DNA from: Cordyceps javanica
Taxonomy: Eukaryota > Ascomycota > Sordariomycetes > Hypocreales > Cordycipitaceae
Length of the DNA: 64,000 nucleotides
NCBI GenBank assembly: GCA_036850795.1
Contig: JAAECO010000006.1
Location: forward strand, 2,728,001-2,792,000
Direction: 5' to 3'
Shown: piece by piece, positions 24,751 to 36,065 of the stretch
Layout of the letters: the number at the start of each line of letters is the position of its first letter
How positions within the stretch are numbered: the first letter of the stretch is position 1
The notes under the pieces: model-generated
Databases searched by the model: none
Seen by the model: the letters and a program-made list of their open reading frames with translations, nothing else
What the model was told of the DNA's origin: nothing
Program-made: the position numbers and the translations under genes

Positions 24751-26784
24751 CTGGGTGGCTGAACAGCGGTTGCGGGCGAGAAATTTGTGCACTTCCATCC
24801 GGATGGAGTACGAGCAATGAATGCGAAAGAGTTAATAAAAGAAATGAAGTTGGTGGAAGGGAATCCTCAAATGCTAGATGCATATGCACATGCCTAAGCC
24901 ACAAGCCGCCTCACTCCTTGGCAAATTTCCGGAACCAACTGATTGTTGGTTGTCCGGATGAAAGGGTATTTCAAAGGCTGTTGAAAGGTGACAGAGATCC
25001 AAAAAGAGCCACATTTTGTAAGCTAGGGCTGTAATCAGGCAGCGGATCAGTGGACATTGCGGATACAAGTTGTCGCCTTCTGTTGTGACACACACACACC
25101 CGGACACGGGTAGAAGTTTACCGAGTAGAGTCCGAGAGTAGGGGGCATTGGTAGTGTCACCAACATCATTGTCAATATTACTGCTGGGTTTCTTTATGGT
25201 CTACCCGGCACGAATTATGCCATTGCCGGCGCGGCTGGCGTTGGCGGTGTTGTCCGGCTCTCCTAGACACAATTTGTAGTCAATCTCTCACGAACAGCCT
25301 CCCGGCGTCGTCGCCCAGTGAGTCCGTTTTTAAACCCAAACTCTTGTCTGGCGGTCGAGACGAGAACACTAGCCGAGACTGGGAATAAATGAGTCTTCAA
25401 GTGCCCAGACCAGATTCCATTCCGACACCTCATTTTGGCAGGGCCGACGGGCAACCCATTCAGGTAACCTCCCCCGCATTATTGGAACGCCTCCCAGAGT
25501 CGAGGCGTCTTGGCTCTCTCCTCAACGGATTCCCCTCCCGACGGTAGAGGTCAAAACCGGCCAAGCGTCTGCTAAAGAAACAAACGAGGCTCCGATACAA
25601 CCCTCTTACTCAGTGGGCCGCTTCATACCAATAAAGTAATGTAAAACGGGGTTTCTCATTGTGGCGCCCAATCGCGGGATCAATAAAGTTGTCGATAAGC
25701 TTTCACCCGCTAAAAGTCGGCGGGCAGGCAATCCAACCCCCCCCCTTCCCCCCACCTTCCCCGGACCCCCAGAGTCTCTTCGCGGTACGTTTTCTTGGAT
25801 GCCTGTCGTGATTTCAATATCCACGTATTGGAGAACAGGGTTCGAATTACGCCACAGCGCGCGGCGAGACGGCCCCAGCAGCTGCAGCCCATCTCAAGTT
25901 CTTGCGCGGCGCGGCGCGGCGCAGCCCACAGGCCCGGCCAAACGGAAGCAAGCCACATGTTTGGCTCCGCTGGTACGTAAAGTTAGGTTTCGGTTTGGAA
26001 TGCTGTTCGAGGAGTAAAACGATTGCGCAATCTGCCGGTCCCCTTTGCCGTACCGTTCCTGGAGCTTGCGGCTGAAGTGGTGCGGGACGATGGGCGTAGA
26101 CTCGTCACTTCACTTGACAAAAGTTCTCCTCTTGCTCTTCCTTGTTACCTTGAGGCTGACCTTGACCTACACAAGTGACTAACGCTTCCGGATGATGCAA
26201 TGTAACGGTACTACATAGGAGCCAAACCCGCTTCCACATGTGAAGCATGCGGCCAAGCTTGCAAGGCTCTCGCGGACCGGCATCAAGTTCAGCCTTCAGC
26301 CTCAGCGGCTTGCACGAACTTGCAATATTCCGCCAATTATTCGCTTCTGCTGACCTCGAAGAAAATCAAAAGCGTATTGACCGTGAGCAATGATCGTAGA
26401 AGCACAGCGAGGTGGCGGGGTGTCCTCTGGTGTCTGGTGGCTGGTCTAGCATGGACCTTGAGATCTTGGCGCCTCGCCACGCCACGCCACACGGCAATCA
26501 GCCAAGTCTAGGCTTTTCACTGCAGTGTCTTAGCTGCAACAAGAATTCACAGGGGATACTCCGTGTACCGAAGGATCTGATTCCGCGGGGAGCGCTGCCC
26601 GTGCTATGAGACAATTGGGCAGCCGCACTCCCGTGCATCGTCTTTATTAGCAGAGGTATAAGTATTCATGCCTCACCACTTTCTCGGTTGTCGCCTTCTT
26701 TGTTGTTTGGGTTCTCTTCTGGCGTCTTTGAGTCGAACACGTTAACCCAAACAATTCTTACGACAAAGAACTTGGTAAACAGCC
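24751..26784. other. Spacer between carboxylesterase and ACS permease
   Basis: About 2 kb without a convincing gene. A short open frame ending at the TAG at 25265 encodes a Gly/Ala-rich hydrophobic stretch (TAGFLYGLPGTNYAIAGAAG) after an in-frame stop about 45 codons upstream; it is too short to name. Poly-C and GGCGC simple sequence occurs at 25737-25760 and 25908-25925. TATAAGT at 26657-26663 lies about 125 bases before the permease start. Confidence 0.5.
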
Positions 26785-28554
26785 ATGGCAAAGGCGGAAG
26801 CTGCCCAGATAGAGGTTGCCTCTTCGTTAGATGATAGCAACGTGGTCAAGGACTTTAGCGATGAAGACAATGAAGTCGGCTTCTCCAAGCCAGAAACCAG
26901 CAGGCTACTGCGCAAGCTGGATCGCACGCTTTTGCCGTTTCTCTCCTTACTTTATCTCTTGTCCTTCCTTGACAGGTCAAACATAGGAAACGCCAAGCTT
27001 GCCGGCCTCGAAAAGGATCTCAAGATGGAGGGGTACGACTACAGCGTAAGTCTGACAACCACTCAAACCTCCCCTTCGACTCTTCATTGTCTTCGTCAAC
27101 TCACCTTTTGGACTGTCTAGATTGCTGTTGCCATCTTCTTCCCTTTTTACGTCATCGCCGAGATCCCCTCCAACATGGCTATGAAGCGCTTTCGGCCGTC
27201 CATCTGGATCCCCAGTATCATGGTCGTCTGGGGCTTCATGACCATCATGCTCGGCGTCGTCAAGTCCTTTGGAGGGCTCCTCGCCGTCCGCAGCCTACTG
27301 GGCCTGGCCGAGGGCGGCCTCTTTCCCGGCATCACGTACTACATCACCATGTGGTACCGCCGCCACGAATGCGGCCTGCGCATGGCCATCTTCTTCTCGG
27401 CAGCCACAGCGGCGGGCGCGTTCGGTGGGCTCCTGGCGCGCGGCATCATGGAGATGCGCGGCGTTGGCGGCCTCAACGGCTGGAATTGGATCTTCATCCT
27501 CGAAGGTCTGGCGACGTTCATTGTTGGTATGAATGCTTCTCCCCTTCTGCTAGAGACTCGACGCCTTTGTTTCTTATTTCCTCTTGTAAGCTGACTCGAA
27601 CGAAAGCACTCATTGCCTACCGCGCCATGCACGATTACCCCGAATCCGTCAAGTTTCTCAATCCAGAGGAAAGAAAAGAAGTTGTCCGGCGCCTCAAGCA
27701 AGATCGATCGGCCCTGTCCAACGAATTTAAGCTTTCTTTTGCCAAAGATGCCCTCAGGGATTGGAAAATTTGGGTGCACATGTTCATCACCATTGGCATT
27801 TACATTCCACTTTACTCCATCTCTGTGTTCCTCCCCACCATTGTCAAGGGTCTGGGCTACACAAACGAGGTTGCCCAGCTGATGTCCGTGCCTCCGTATG
27901 CCGTTGCATGTCTCTTCACCGTTGGTGGCGGGTTTCTCGCGGATCGTCATGGCCAGCGAGGCATCTACATGATTGGTTTTAATGCTGTTGCGTATGTCAA
28001 AGGGCCACTTCACGAGCAACGGATCAAGGTTTGCTAACACGGTTGATTGATGTAGGATTCTAGGCTTTGCGCTGCTTGCTGGCGTTCAGCACAATGGCGT
28101 CAAGTACTTTGCGTGCTTCCTTGTGACGGTGGGCGTGTACCCGAATGTGCCGCAAGGCGTCGCCTGGAACGGCAACAATATTGGCGGATCTCTCAAGCGA
28201 GCGGTAGGAATTGCTATGCATGTGGGCTTTGTAAGAATCCTGAACCTAGGCGACTTCCTCCTATTGGCCTAGACACGTGCTAATCATTTACCGCAATAGG
28301 GCAATCTGGGAGGTGCGGTGTCGGGTTTCGTGTTTCGGCAGGCTGACGCCCCACGATACCTATCAGGCCATTTGGCGTTAGTCGGGACATTGTCTATGAG
28401 TCTAGTGCTCTCGGTCGGGATGACGATCTATCTCCGGCGGGAGAACGCGCGGAGGGACGCCATGCACAAGCCACTGGCGGAGTACACATATGAGGAGAAG
28501 ACGAGGGAGAGCGAGATGGGCGATAACGCCACATTCTTCCGCTACACAGTATAA
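26785..28554 (+). CDS. ACS-family MFS permease (nicotinate/allantoate permease-like)
   Basis: Major facilitator of the anion:cation symporter family, 493 residues in five exons: 26785-27045, 27121-27526, 27607-27991, 28056-28230 and 28300-28554. Landmarks are LDRTLLPFLSLLYLLSFLDR with SNIGNAKLAGLE (helix 1 region), FYVIAEIPSNMAMKR, RSLLGLAEGGLFPGITYYIT, WNWIFILEGLAT and a late-helix segment VGVYPNVPQGVAWNGNNIGG. Relatives import carboxylates such as nicotinate, allantoate or pantothenate; the substrate here cannot be told. The second intron ends in AAG (27604-27606), the only acceptor that keeps frame. A short acidic N-terminus precedes helix 1. It may belong to the accessory cluster or merely border it. 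Confidence 0.93.
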
Positions 28555-29149
28555 ATTGCAACTTACTCAATACAATACAGTGATTATTAGGAGCATGATT
28601 GACGTTCTACCAGAACGGTGCTCATGTTTAACAGATAACGGGCCTTTTCGACTTGCACGCGGGCTGCAAGCAATACGTGATTACGGGTATACTCGTAAGG
28701 GCATGAGGTCGTAGTGAAATCGAAATCTTCTTAAATCGCAAACGCACGGGCTTCTTGAATGGCAGGACGGTCATCATTCTTTGTTCTTTTCGATCGATTC
28801 TTAAAGTAGGTAGAGCAAAACGGCAACGCCCGCGCCGGACACAGCTCCAAGTGCGTTGTACTTGGCTGCAACGGCACCGGATTTTTTCGAGTCGTTGCCC
28901 GATTTGCTGTCATTACCCGACTTTTTGTCATCTCCCGACTTTGTCGTGTTTTTTCCTGCAAAATGTTTATCAAGTCTTAGTTTTTCGTTCCACGCAATTT
29001 GGTCTTTTCCTGTTATGTTCTTGTTTGTGCATGTACATGTATGCGAATATATATACTCGGGAAACCCGCCCCGTTCGCATGAAAAGAAAAATGTAACAAA
29101 CGAAGAAGATGAATTTCATGCCATGCCGAAGAGAGCATTGGTAGCTTGT
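28555..29149. other. Convergent 3' flanks of permease and RNase
   Basis: About 600 bases between two converging stop codons. ORFs here are low-complexity and not convincing. Terminators for both genes must lie here. Confidence 0.6.
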
Positions 29150-29603
29150 TTAAGACGTGCCTTCGCAACCGACAAAGTTGTTACCACTGGCGCCACGGTG
29201 GGTGATGACACCAGCCTCATCGCACTGGCGGTTGATGATGACACGGTCGGCACCGGGGGAGCCTGTAGACATGTAAGAGATTGGTTGAGGAACATCGCCG
29301 GCGCACAAGGAAGGGGTTCAACAAACCGCCAGTGTAGACACCGCCAGACTTGATGGGGAACTCGTAGTAAGGGCCATCGACTGGGAAGTTGAAGCCCTCG
29401 TAGTTGTTGTACTTGTGAGGGTACGTGGAGCCGCCAGCAGTACCGCCGTTCTGGACGTACTTGCAAGCAGCCTGGGAAGCAGAGTCAACCTGGCCGGCAG
29501 AGTAGTGGACGTTGCCGCAGGTGGTGGCGTCACGGCTGATGAGCTCAGCAGGCGCAGCGCTGGCGACGGCGACGAGGGAGAGGAAGAGGGCGGTGAATTG
29601 CAT
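29150..29603 (-). CDS. Secreted guanyl-specific ribonuclease, RNase F1/T1 type
   Basis: Small extracellular guanyl-preferring endoribonuclease of 129 residues in two exons, 29603-29327 and 29262-29150, with a 64-nt intron inside the YTGG/SPGADR junction. A signal peptide (MQFTALFLSLVAVASAAPA) and short propeptide precede the mature start DATTCGNV. Active-site residues of the T1 family are visible: His in YPHKYNNYEGF, Glu in YYEFPIKSGG, Arg in GADRVIIN and His in ITHRGASGNNF. Four cysteines match the two disulfides of RNase F1. The length equals that of F1-type precursors and lacks the long loops of ribotoxins. It probably scavenges RNA outside the cell. Confidence 0.95.
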
Positions 29604-31405
29604 CTTGAGGGGAGCGGTCTAACAAAGAAGTGACGATGGGCAGACTCAATTGAGCATGAACAAGAACGAAAGGGGGGATGCGGACGTCGAGTAGGAGGGC
29701 AGGCATCTCCTCTTAAGCTCGGCCATGTTGGGCAGCGTGGTTTGGCTTTAGCTCGAACTTAGTCAGACAGACCGACAGGCTTTCCACGCAGCTTGGCGGC
29801 CGCTCTGGATGGGGAGGCCTTAAGCACTAGCAAACTTGGCAGTGTACCAGAGTCCAGCCGCTGTCCGGTCTGATTGATCGAACGAGAAGAGAAGAGTTGC
29901 ACCAATGACGACGCTGCATTCTGAACCCATCACTTGTGTAATAACCAATCCAAGCGGGCAAGCGCAGCTGCCTCCGTGCGCAGGCGAGACTACGGGTCAG
30001 CCTATATCGACACCGAGTCGAAAATCAAACGAAGCAAAAGGGTCGATCCCTAATGACCACCGAAAAAGTGTCAGTCGACGGCCGTCTCCGATACCTCTCG
30101 TGTAGCCCATGTGGTGTGCAGCCCCGTCCCAACGAGGAATCTGAGAAACATCTCGGCTCAATGCATCGATTTGGGCAGGTCGTGGTGCAGGATCGACACC
30201 TAAGTGGTGGGATGCAGGCTCAGCGCCAACCCCGTGCTTGTTCGGATCGGCGCTGATAACCAAGCGGCTTCGTCGCCATTAGACTCTCTCAAGCCCACAA
30301 AGTAGCTTCTCAGCTGCGGCATATCGGCATGCACGGCGCGCCAGGACCCGGAATACAATGCGGAGTCGTACTTTTGCATGTTTTCGCGTGCACCAAGTAT
30401 TACCTTGCCCTGACCGTGTCTCCAGCTACTCATCGACTACGCCCGTGAGGGCAGGCATTTACATCAAGTACGGGGGCCTCGTCGCCTCGTTGCCTCGATT
30501 CGCGACCGAACCAAGACAAGCCTCCACCAGGAATCGGACGGTGCTGACAACTGCGGAAACCCTCAAACCCTCCGATCTGCTTTTCAATGAGTCCGGTTCC
30601 AAACTGGCTGCTGAATGCCGGACGCCCCCCCTTTTCTCGTGGTTGTTTTGTTAATGTGGCCTTGTTTTGATGGCCGATCGGTCTGCTTGACCACTATCGC
30701 CGACGTATAATCAGCAAATGCCTACTGAGTAGATAAACTAATTTGGCAAGCACCAATTACTTACCTAGGCAAGGTCAGGAAGGTACATGAGGTACGCACT
30801 CGCCCCATTGCCCCAGAGCATCACCCGCGCCGTCTGTAAAAAGAGGTGCTATATTGTAGGTATTATATCACATGCTGCATAAAGTCTCCATACTCTCCAT
30901 ACCGGCATAATATGCATCTTATTTCGGTGTCTCCCACTCCATTTCTGGCCCGTGGTACTTGGCAGTAGAGCACTACAGGCAACCCCACACGATTGACCGT
31001 GATGGCCAACAGCCCCAACCCGAGCCCACGGTTTTGTCTTCGGGGTGCGCCCAAGCGTCCTGCACTATACAAGATAAAAACGAGAACAACTATTTCACAA
31101 GATGCTACAGAAGCGTAATTCCCAGATGGCTTACATACCAAATCATCAGGCCTCTTCGTCTGGGACATCCAAAGGTCTACAAAAATATATAAATAGGTAA
31201 CGAGGCATTGCGTTAATTTACATTCGCCATCTGCCTTTCGTGGCGGTAATGGGCTGCAAAGCCATTCCGCTCTTCTGTCATCGTGTAATGAGGCAGCAAG
31301 CGCCGGCATGGCTGCTTTAGTTCGGAAAGCTCTACGTAGTCAATTGGTGGCAGGCCCCGCCAAAAGATCGAAATAGGCTTTGGATCCTTGCCGTATTCTT
31401 CCTCT
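29604..31405. other. Spacer between RNase and PGAP4-like gene
   Basis: About 1.8 kb. The first part is the RNase promoter; the last part lies downstream of the glycosyltransferase stop. At 31213-31440 there is a minus-strand open frame with protein-like composition that overlaps the end of the neighbouring gene in another frame. Nothing else was recognised. Confidence 0.5.
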
Positions 31406-32719
31406 TCAGTCATGTCTCGTAGCCATTTTTCGGCGCTCAAAGCTGAAATTCCACACCTCGGCGAGTCGAGTGCCTTCTGAGGACTGTTTCAGGCCTACAT
31501 GCTGCATGACGCTGGGTTCCAGGGCCCATTTGGCCAGTTTGTTTTGGTCGGCGTGGCCCTCCAGCATCATATCGCCGGGAAAATCGAAAGGAGGGTCACG
31601 AAGCAGCGAGTGGAAAGTGGGCAGGTGCCGCTTGGGAATCACCAGCCCTTGCGAGCAGCAGCCGTAGCGTGGCATCTCGCGAATCCCAGACTGTGGCACG
31701 GGGCTCAATCGCTTCATGGATATGCGTCCGCTGAGAAAGACGAGGGCAATGGCCGCCGGCAGCCAAAGCCCAATGATCAACGCAGACAACTGGTTGAACT
31801 TTTGAAGGTGTCGTTGTGACTGAACCGGCTTCGCCGCATGCTCCTCCTTGCTCATGAGTGGCGAGTATCCAGACGGTGAGGCATAGCGCCGCCGCTGTCG
31901 CCGTCGAAGAACAAGGAAGCCCAAGATAAAGGCAGCGTAGATTAAGAATATGACCTCGGCGTAGGTGGCCCATTCCTCAGAGTTCCATCCCATGAAGATC
32001 TCAGAGTAGAATAAACGAAGGTATACCCAGTCCTTGTTAGAATGCTTAGTCTTGAGCTCGAGCCGTGCAATGCCTTCGAGGAACTTGCGGTACCAGTCGG
32101 GCGAAGTTACAATGTCATCTTCGATAAATGCAAAATACGGCGCGCCGCGATTCCAGCATGTATCGACCAAGACGGAGTGATCAAGGCGCATGTTCTCGAC
32201 GCGTCCATCGCCACGTGGCTGTCCATCTGGGCGGATGTTGAAGGGCATGGTGCGGTATCCCTGTAGTTCCGAGTGGTTCTTGCCAGCCTGCTCGTAGACG
32301 AGGACCTCGTCCACGATTCCAGTTAACCACGATTGGCCATAGGCAAAGTGAGAGGAGGGCGTCTTGTCGGCAAGCAGGACGACGATGTGGATCGAGGAGC
32401 GCTCGGCGGGTGTGAGGCTGTCGACGAGGCCACCGACGGTGCGGGCGAGGAACCCTTCGGAGGTGCGGTTAATGCTTGGGATGCCGATGCAGAGGATCTC
32501 ATCGTGGTGGTCGGGCGGGCGGGCGGCGGCGACGCGGGTATTGTTGACGAGAAAGGCGTCGATCTCGAGGCCGCGCTGCGCCGAGTAGCGCTGCGAGTAG
32601 GCGGCAGCCTGATTGTAAAAGATGGAGGACGGGTCGTCGAACGAGTTTTGGCTGCACCAAAGGAGTGCGGCGAGCCAGAGCAGCCAGAAGGCGCCATTGG
32701 CCCGGGTAACGAAGGCCAT
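31406..32719 (-). CDS. PGAP4-like membrane glycosyltransferase
   Basis: Single-exon protein of 437 residues resembling the PGAP4/TMEM246 family of GPI-modifying GalNAc transferases and their fungal relatives. It has an N-terminal membrane segment (about residues 10-22) and then a GT-A-like domain with IGIPSINRT and the metal-binding FIEDDIV motif (Glu200-Asp202). Two closely spaced membrane helices (about 253-271 and 311-331) interrupt the catalytic domain, the hallmark of PGAP4. The C-terminal half continues with RYGCCSQGLVIPKRHLPTF and LAEVWNFSFE. A Golgi/ER location and a role in GPI-glycan side-chain addition follow from the family, not from direct evidence. After WNFSFE the frame ends within ten residues, while an overlapping frame stays open for about 75 residues. 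Confidence 0.8.
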   Translation of the reverse strand: MAFVTRANGAFWLLWLAALLWCSQNSFDDPSSIFYNQAAAYSQRYSAQRGLEIDAFLVNNTRVAAARPPDHHDEILCIGIPSINRTSEGFLARTVGGLVDSLTPAERSSIHIVVLLADKTPSSHFAYGQSWLTGIVDEVLVYEQAGKNHSELQGYRTMPFNIRPDGQPRGDGRVENMRLDHSVLVDTCWNRGAPYFAFIEDDIVTSPDWYRKFLEGIARLELKTKHSNKDWVYLRLFYSEIFMGWNSEEWATYAEVIFLIYAAFILGFLVLRRRQRRRYASPSGYSPLMSKEEHAAKPVQSQRHLQKFNQLSALIIGLWLPAAIALVFLSGRISMKRLSPVPQSGIREMPRYGCCSQGLVIPKRHLPTFHSLLRDPPFDFPGDMMLEGHADQNKLAKWALEPSVMQHVGLKQSSEGTRLAEVWNFSFERRKMATRHD

Positions 32720-34551
32720 TGTCGCGAGGCACGCGGGGTACTATACGTAGGTAAGGAGGCAGCCAGTACCTACAGCAGTGGCGAGACTGGGAGTCGAGGC
32801 GGGATGCCGCTCATAGCGAGGATGGATGGAGGGAGGGGGCAGGAGGCAGAGGAGAGATTGAGAGCGCGGCGCGTTGGACACCTTTTTTTTTAAGCTCCTG
32901 CTAAGCGGATGGCATAAGGAAAGCCTACGACCAAAGGGGTCTGGCGGGTACTGGCGCCTGGAGTAGTATGTAGAGTGCTGCTCAGTGGTATTGTAGCCGC
33001 GAGTCATCCGTAGTTGGACAGGCAGCAGACGCGTATAAGGAGTAATCGGCAGTGATGAGAAGAAGATTTTCGGAATTGCCGTTTTTCGAGCAGGCTATCG
33101 CTTTATTATTTGACTTCAAGTGGTTCTTTGCAATACCACATGCCACCATCCGCTCGGTGGTGTAATGGATTGGATAAGCTTGCTCTCACCTGCCACTCTG
33201 CGGCGTTCTCGTTTGTACTCTTTCCTGCTTCGCTCTCTTGGGCTCTCCATCAACATTCAACTTTGCCGCCATCCCACAACCCGACGGCTACGATTCTCAC
33301 AGCTTCATACAATTGCCACATGTTTTTTTTCTCTTTTTGCCTTCTTATCTATCCCACTCTCATCTATAAAGCAAACAGCCCACGCCAAGTAAGCGCCCAG
33401 CCATTGACAGTTCTGTACGTACCGAACTGAGGGACTGACACAGCAAAGAGCTCAAGATCCTAGCTTTCAGGAAATCATCTATCAAGCAACTCTTCCTGAT
33501 GAAGGGCCACCTTTCCAGCTCACCAGAAAAATAAGACGGTATCATGCTCGGACAATGCTTGAGTAGCTGTTGTCCCTCCCCAAAGTGTTCGATTAGTTAA
33601 ATTTCCCCCAAGCACACGCCTCGCCTCGCCTCTCCAAGACCCTTCGCGACTGGATCGATGATGAACGGCAGCCACAATTGCTCCGAACTGCTATCCAGAA
33701 ACATATAGATCAGGCCTTACAACGCAGACGAGTGCGAAGACGACAAGGCCGTTGTTCCTCCTGCTGACGCCCCCTTTTCTCTTTGAACTCTGGTTCTTAT
33801 TAGCCCTGGCCATTGTGCGACCACGAATGTACCGTGGCCAACCCCAATCCAAAAGAGGGTTGTATTGTCTCGGGTACAGGAGTTTCTTGTCGCTACAGCT
33901 CTCGACGTGTCCTGAGCGGGGCATATATTTCGGCCTCAGCGTCGGGCTGTCGTCAGAAGTGTCTACAATATTTTGTCCAACCAACCTCGCAAAATTATCA
34001 TCGGCCCAAAAATACATCCGTTTCGCCCGCTCTTCGGCCGACCAGATTGCGGTTAGAAAGCATACCGAGAATGGTATTATCTGTATGATGTATGCTTCGG
34101 CTGGGCCGGCCACGGAAGCGAACGAACTCGGTCTCCCGGTCACAAATGTGGTTCCATTGTCCCTTGTTCTTCTCGAAGGATTCACATGGCGTGAACTTTT
34201 ACCGACCGTTATGCATCCTCTTTCAACTTCTCTGCCTAAACTAGTTGCCTCCGAGGCTTGATTCGGTCCGCTGTCAGCACAATTTAGGTAGTGGCTTGCA
34301 TACTCTGATCAACGTCAAAAGTATCAAAATCAGAGTTGCCGAGGCCATAGTCGTCCAGGGAACGGCTTCAATTGGACTACTCTGAGAATTGTAGCATATT
34401 TCTGTCTCTGATTTAGTCAATTGTTGGGCTGTTGGCCCATTCGTAGACAGGCTCCCGGAATCACACCCGACAGCCTAGTTGGCCTTTTTTTTTTTTTCGC
34501 AAAGCGCCGGTCAATCCTTCGCCCACTGCGGCCTTTTTTATCAGTTTCAGA

Positions 34552-34632
34552 CAGCGCAATCGGATTCAGGATTGAGCGATCCTTACAGGTAACGACACTT
34601 GAAGTTGTAGGTTCGAGACCCATCTCTTGCGC
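34552..34632 (+). other. tRNA-like relic (possible SINE or pseudo-tRNA)
   Basis: A perfect polymerase III B-box core GGTTCGAGACC lies at about 34609-34619. CAGCGCAATCGG, close to an A box (TGGCGCAATGG type), is about 55 bases upstream. AGCGCAA and TTGCGCT could pair as an end stem, but the D and anticodon arms do not fold properly. The antisense frame reads MGLEPTTS, a frequent translation artefact of tRNA genes. A degenerate tRNA or tRNA-derived SINE is possible; a working tRNA is unlikely. Confidence 0.3.
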
Positions 34633-34989
34633 TCCTACGAGCCAGAGCTAGGCCAGCCCGGTAAATGGCCTTCCTTCTTGGTGAACGAACGGCGGGCCAA
34701 TTTTGAGACTTCTTTGCTGACAACGCCCACATATTAGCTTCGGTTGAGTATGAATTGAGCAACATCATTTCCCGTGCAGAACTCCATCGTCGTTGTTCTG
34801 GCACCGTTATTGGTCTGTACTTGTGGAAGGAGCAGGATGCTGCGAGTCAGCCTGCACGGATGAATGCATCCAACATGTCACAAAATGAGCTCATCAGGTG
34901 GCACCTCAGCAACGGGTTGGGCGGAATCAGTTCGAAGAATGATGCGCAAAAGGTTGCGCTCAAAGGATTGCTCTCATTCCCGACGGCGA

Positions 34990-34997
34990 GTATATAA
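34990..34997 (+). promoter_or_regulatory. TATA box of DPBB secreted protein gene
   Basis: TATATAAA lies 98 bases upstream of the ATG at 35095 and is followed by a CA-rich leader. The strong match suggests a highly or inducibly expressed gene. Confidence 0.7.
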
Positions 34998-35094
34998 ACC
35001 AGCCGCTTCATCTCGTCAATCAGAGTTTCTCGACAGACTCAACAAGTCATTGAAGCCTCTTTCCAACACAACCGTTCTCAACTTGCAAAGAACC

Positions 35095-35439
35095 ATGTTC
35101 TCCGTTACCAAGACAGTCGCCGCCACCCTGGCCCTGGCCCTCTCCGTCGCCGCCAACTCGGGCGACATCACCTACTTCAACCCTGGGCTCGGCGCATGTG
35201 GCCACAATAATGGCAACGGTGACTTCATCGTCGCCGTCGGCCACGGTCTCTACGACCGCCAGCACCCTTGCGGTCGCCGCATCCGCGCCCACTACGGTGG
35301 CCGCCACGTCGATGTGACCGTCGTCGACCGCTGCGCCGGCTGCGGTGACGGCGACCTCGACCTCTCCCCGTCTGCTTTTACCGCCCTCGTCGGCAGCCTC
35401 GGACCCGGCCGTGTCCATGGCACCTGGGAGTGGATCTAA
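35095..35439 (+). CDS. Small secreted double-psi beta-barrel (RlpA/barwin-like) protein
   Basis: Intron-free gene for 114 residues. The signal peptide MFSVTKTVAATLALALSVAA is followed by GDITYFNPGLGACGHNN, the typical opening of RlpA-like double-psi beta-barrel proteins. DVTVVDRCAGCGDGDLDLS and WEWI close the barrel. Four cysteines (ACG, PCG, RCAGC) probably form two disulfides. The nearest known groups are expansin-like and barwin-like small fungal proteins; some are carbohydrate-binding, others protease inhibitors or effectors. No catalytic claim can be made. The upstream frame could be extended without a stop, but the signal peptide and TATA position fix this start. Confidence 0.9.
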   Translation: MFSVTKTVAATLALALSVAANSGDITYFNPGLGACGHNNGNGDFIVAVGHGLYDRQHPCGRRIRAHYGGRHVDVTVVDRCAGCGDGDLDLSPSAFTALVGSLGPGRVHGTWEWI

Positions 35440-36065
35440 ACAGGAGAGCAGATTGCGCTTCTACTACTTGGATTGAAACCTGGCCTGGCTGCTGCTGCCC
35501 TTCTGGCTCCCCAAGCGAGGTTGAAGACGGGTCTGTCTCGATCGCGTTCATGGGTTCGAATGTACATTTCGCATATTACGTATATAGTGAACAGTGGCGT
35601 GAATAAACACATGTATCTATCACAGATATGAATCGATACTTTCTCTTCGCTCAATATGGCATAGTAGACGATCTCGTGGCGACTGAAGATGATTCCGAGA
35701 AGCTTCTGGAATTCTGGCAACAAGATGGTACAAACTGGGCAACGAAATACGACAAGACTATTGAAAAATTAATGTTTCCTGTTCCTTGGATAAGAGTGGC
35801 GCGAAAATAATAAATAAATGAAGAACCTGCTCAATAAAAAACTGTTCCGATCCGAATTGTCTCGCTAGTGATGATGCGGCGAAAAAACAGCCCTTTCACG
35901 GTACTGTTGCAGCTAAATGCTAAATGCTGAAAATAAAAGAGAACGCTAATGATATTCTTGCTTGCCGAATGCTCGGATAAAGAGGTATGGATAACAAAAC
36001 TGATGCTTGTGAAAGCGCTATACGTGTAATTGGATTGTATGATTGCTTGCTTCTTCTTTTTATAT
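35440..36065. other. Convergent spacer
   Basis: About 600 bases between the stops of the secreted protein and the Cnn_1N gene. AT-rich towards 35800-36000, which fits 3' untranslated and terminator DNA. No gene seen. Confidence 0.6.

Larger units (their letters stand above)
32720..35094. other. Spacer with tRNA-like relic
   Basis: About 2.4 kb. Opposing ORFs at 33691-34185 (minus) and 33752-34261 (plus) overlap and start at non-ATG codons; neither resembles a known family. A tRNA-like segment is near 34552-34632. The promoter of the small secreted protein occupies the last 200 bases. Confidence 0.5.

Noticed and set aside
33120..33200. GGTGGTGTAATGG resembling a tRNA A box
   Set aside because: No B box at a suitable distance and no cloverleaf.
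33691..34261. Overlapping opposite-strand ORFs of about 165 codons
   Set aside because: Both begin at non-ATG codons, overlap almost completely and show no known motif; neither could be preferred.
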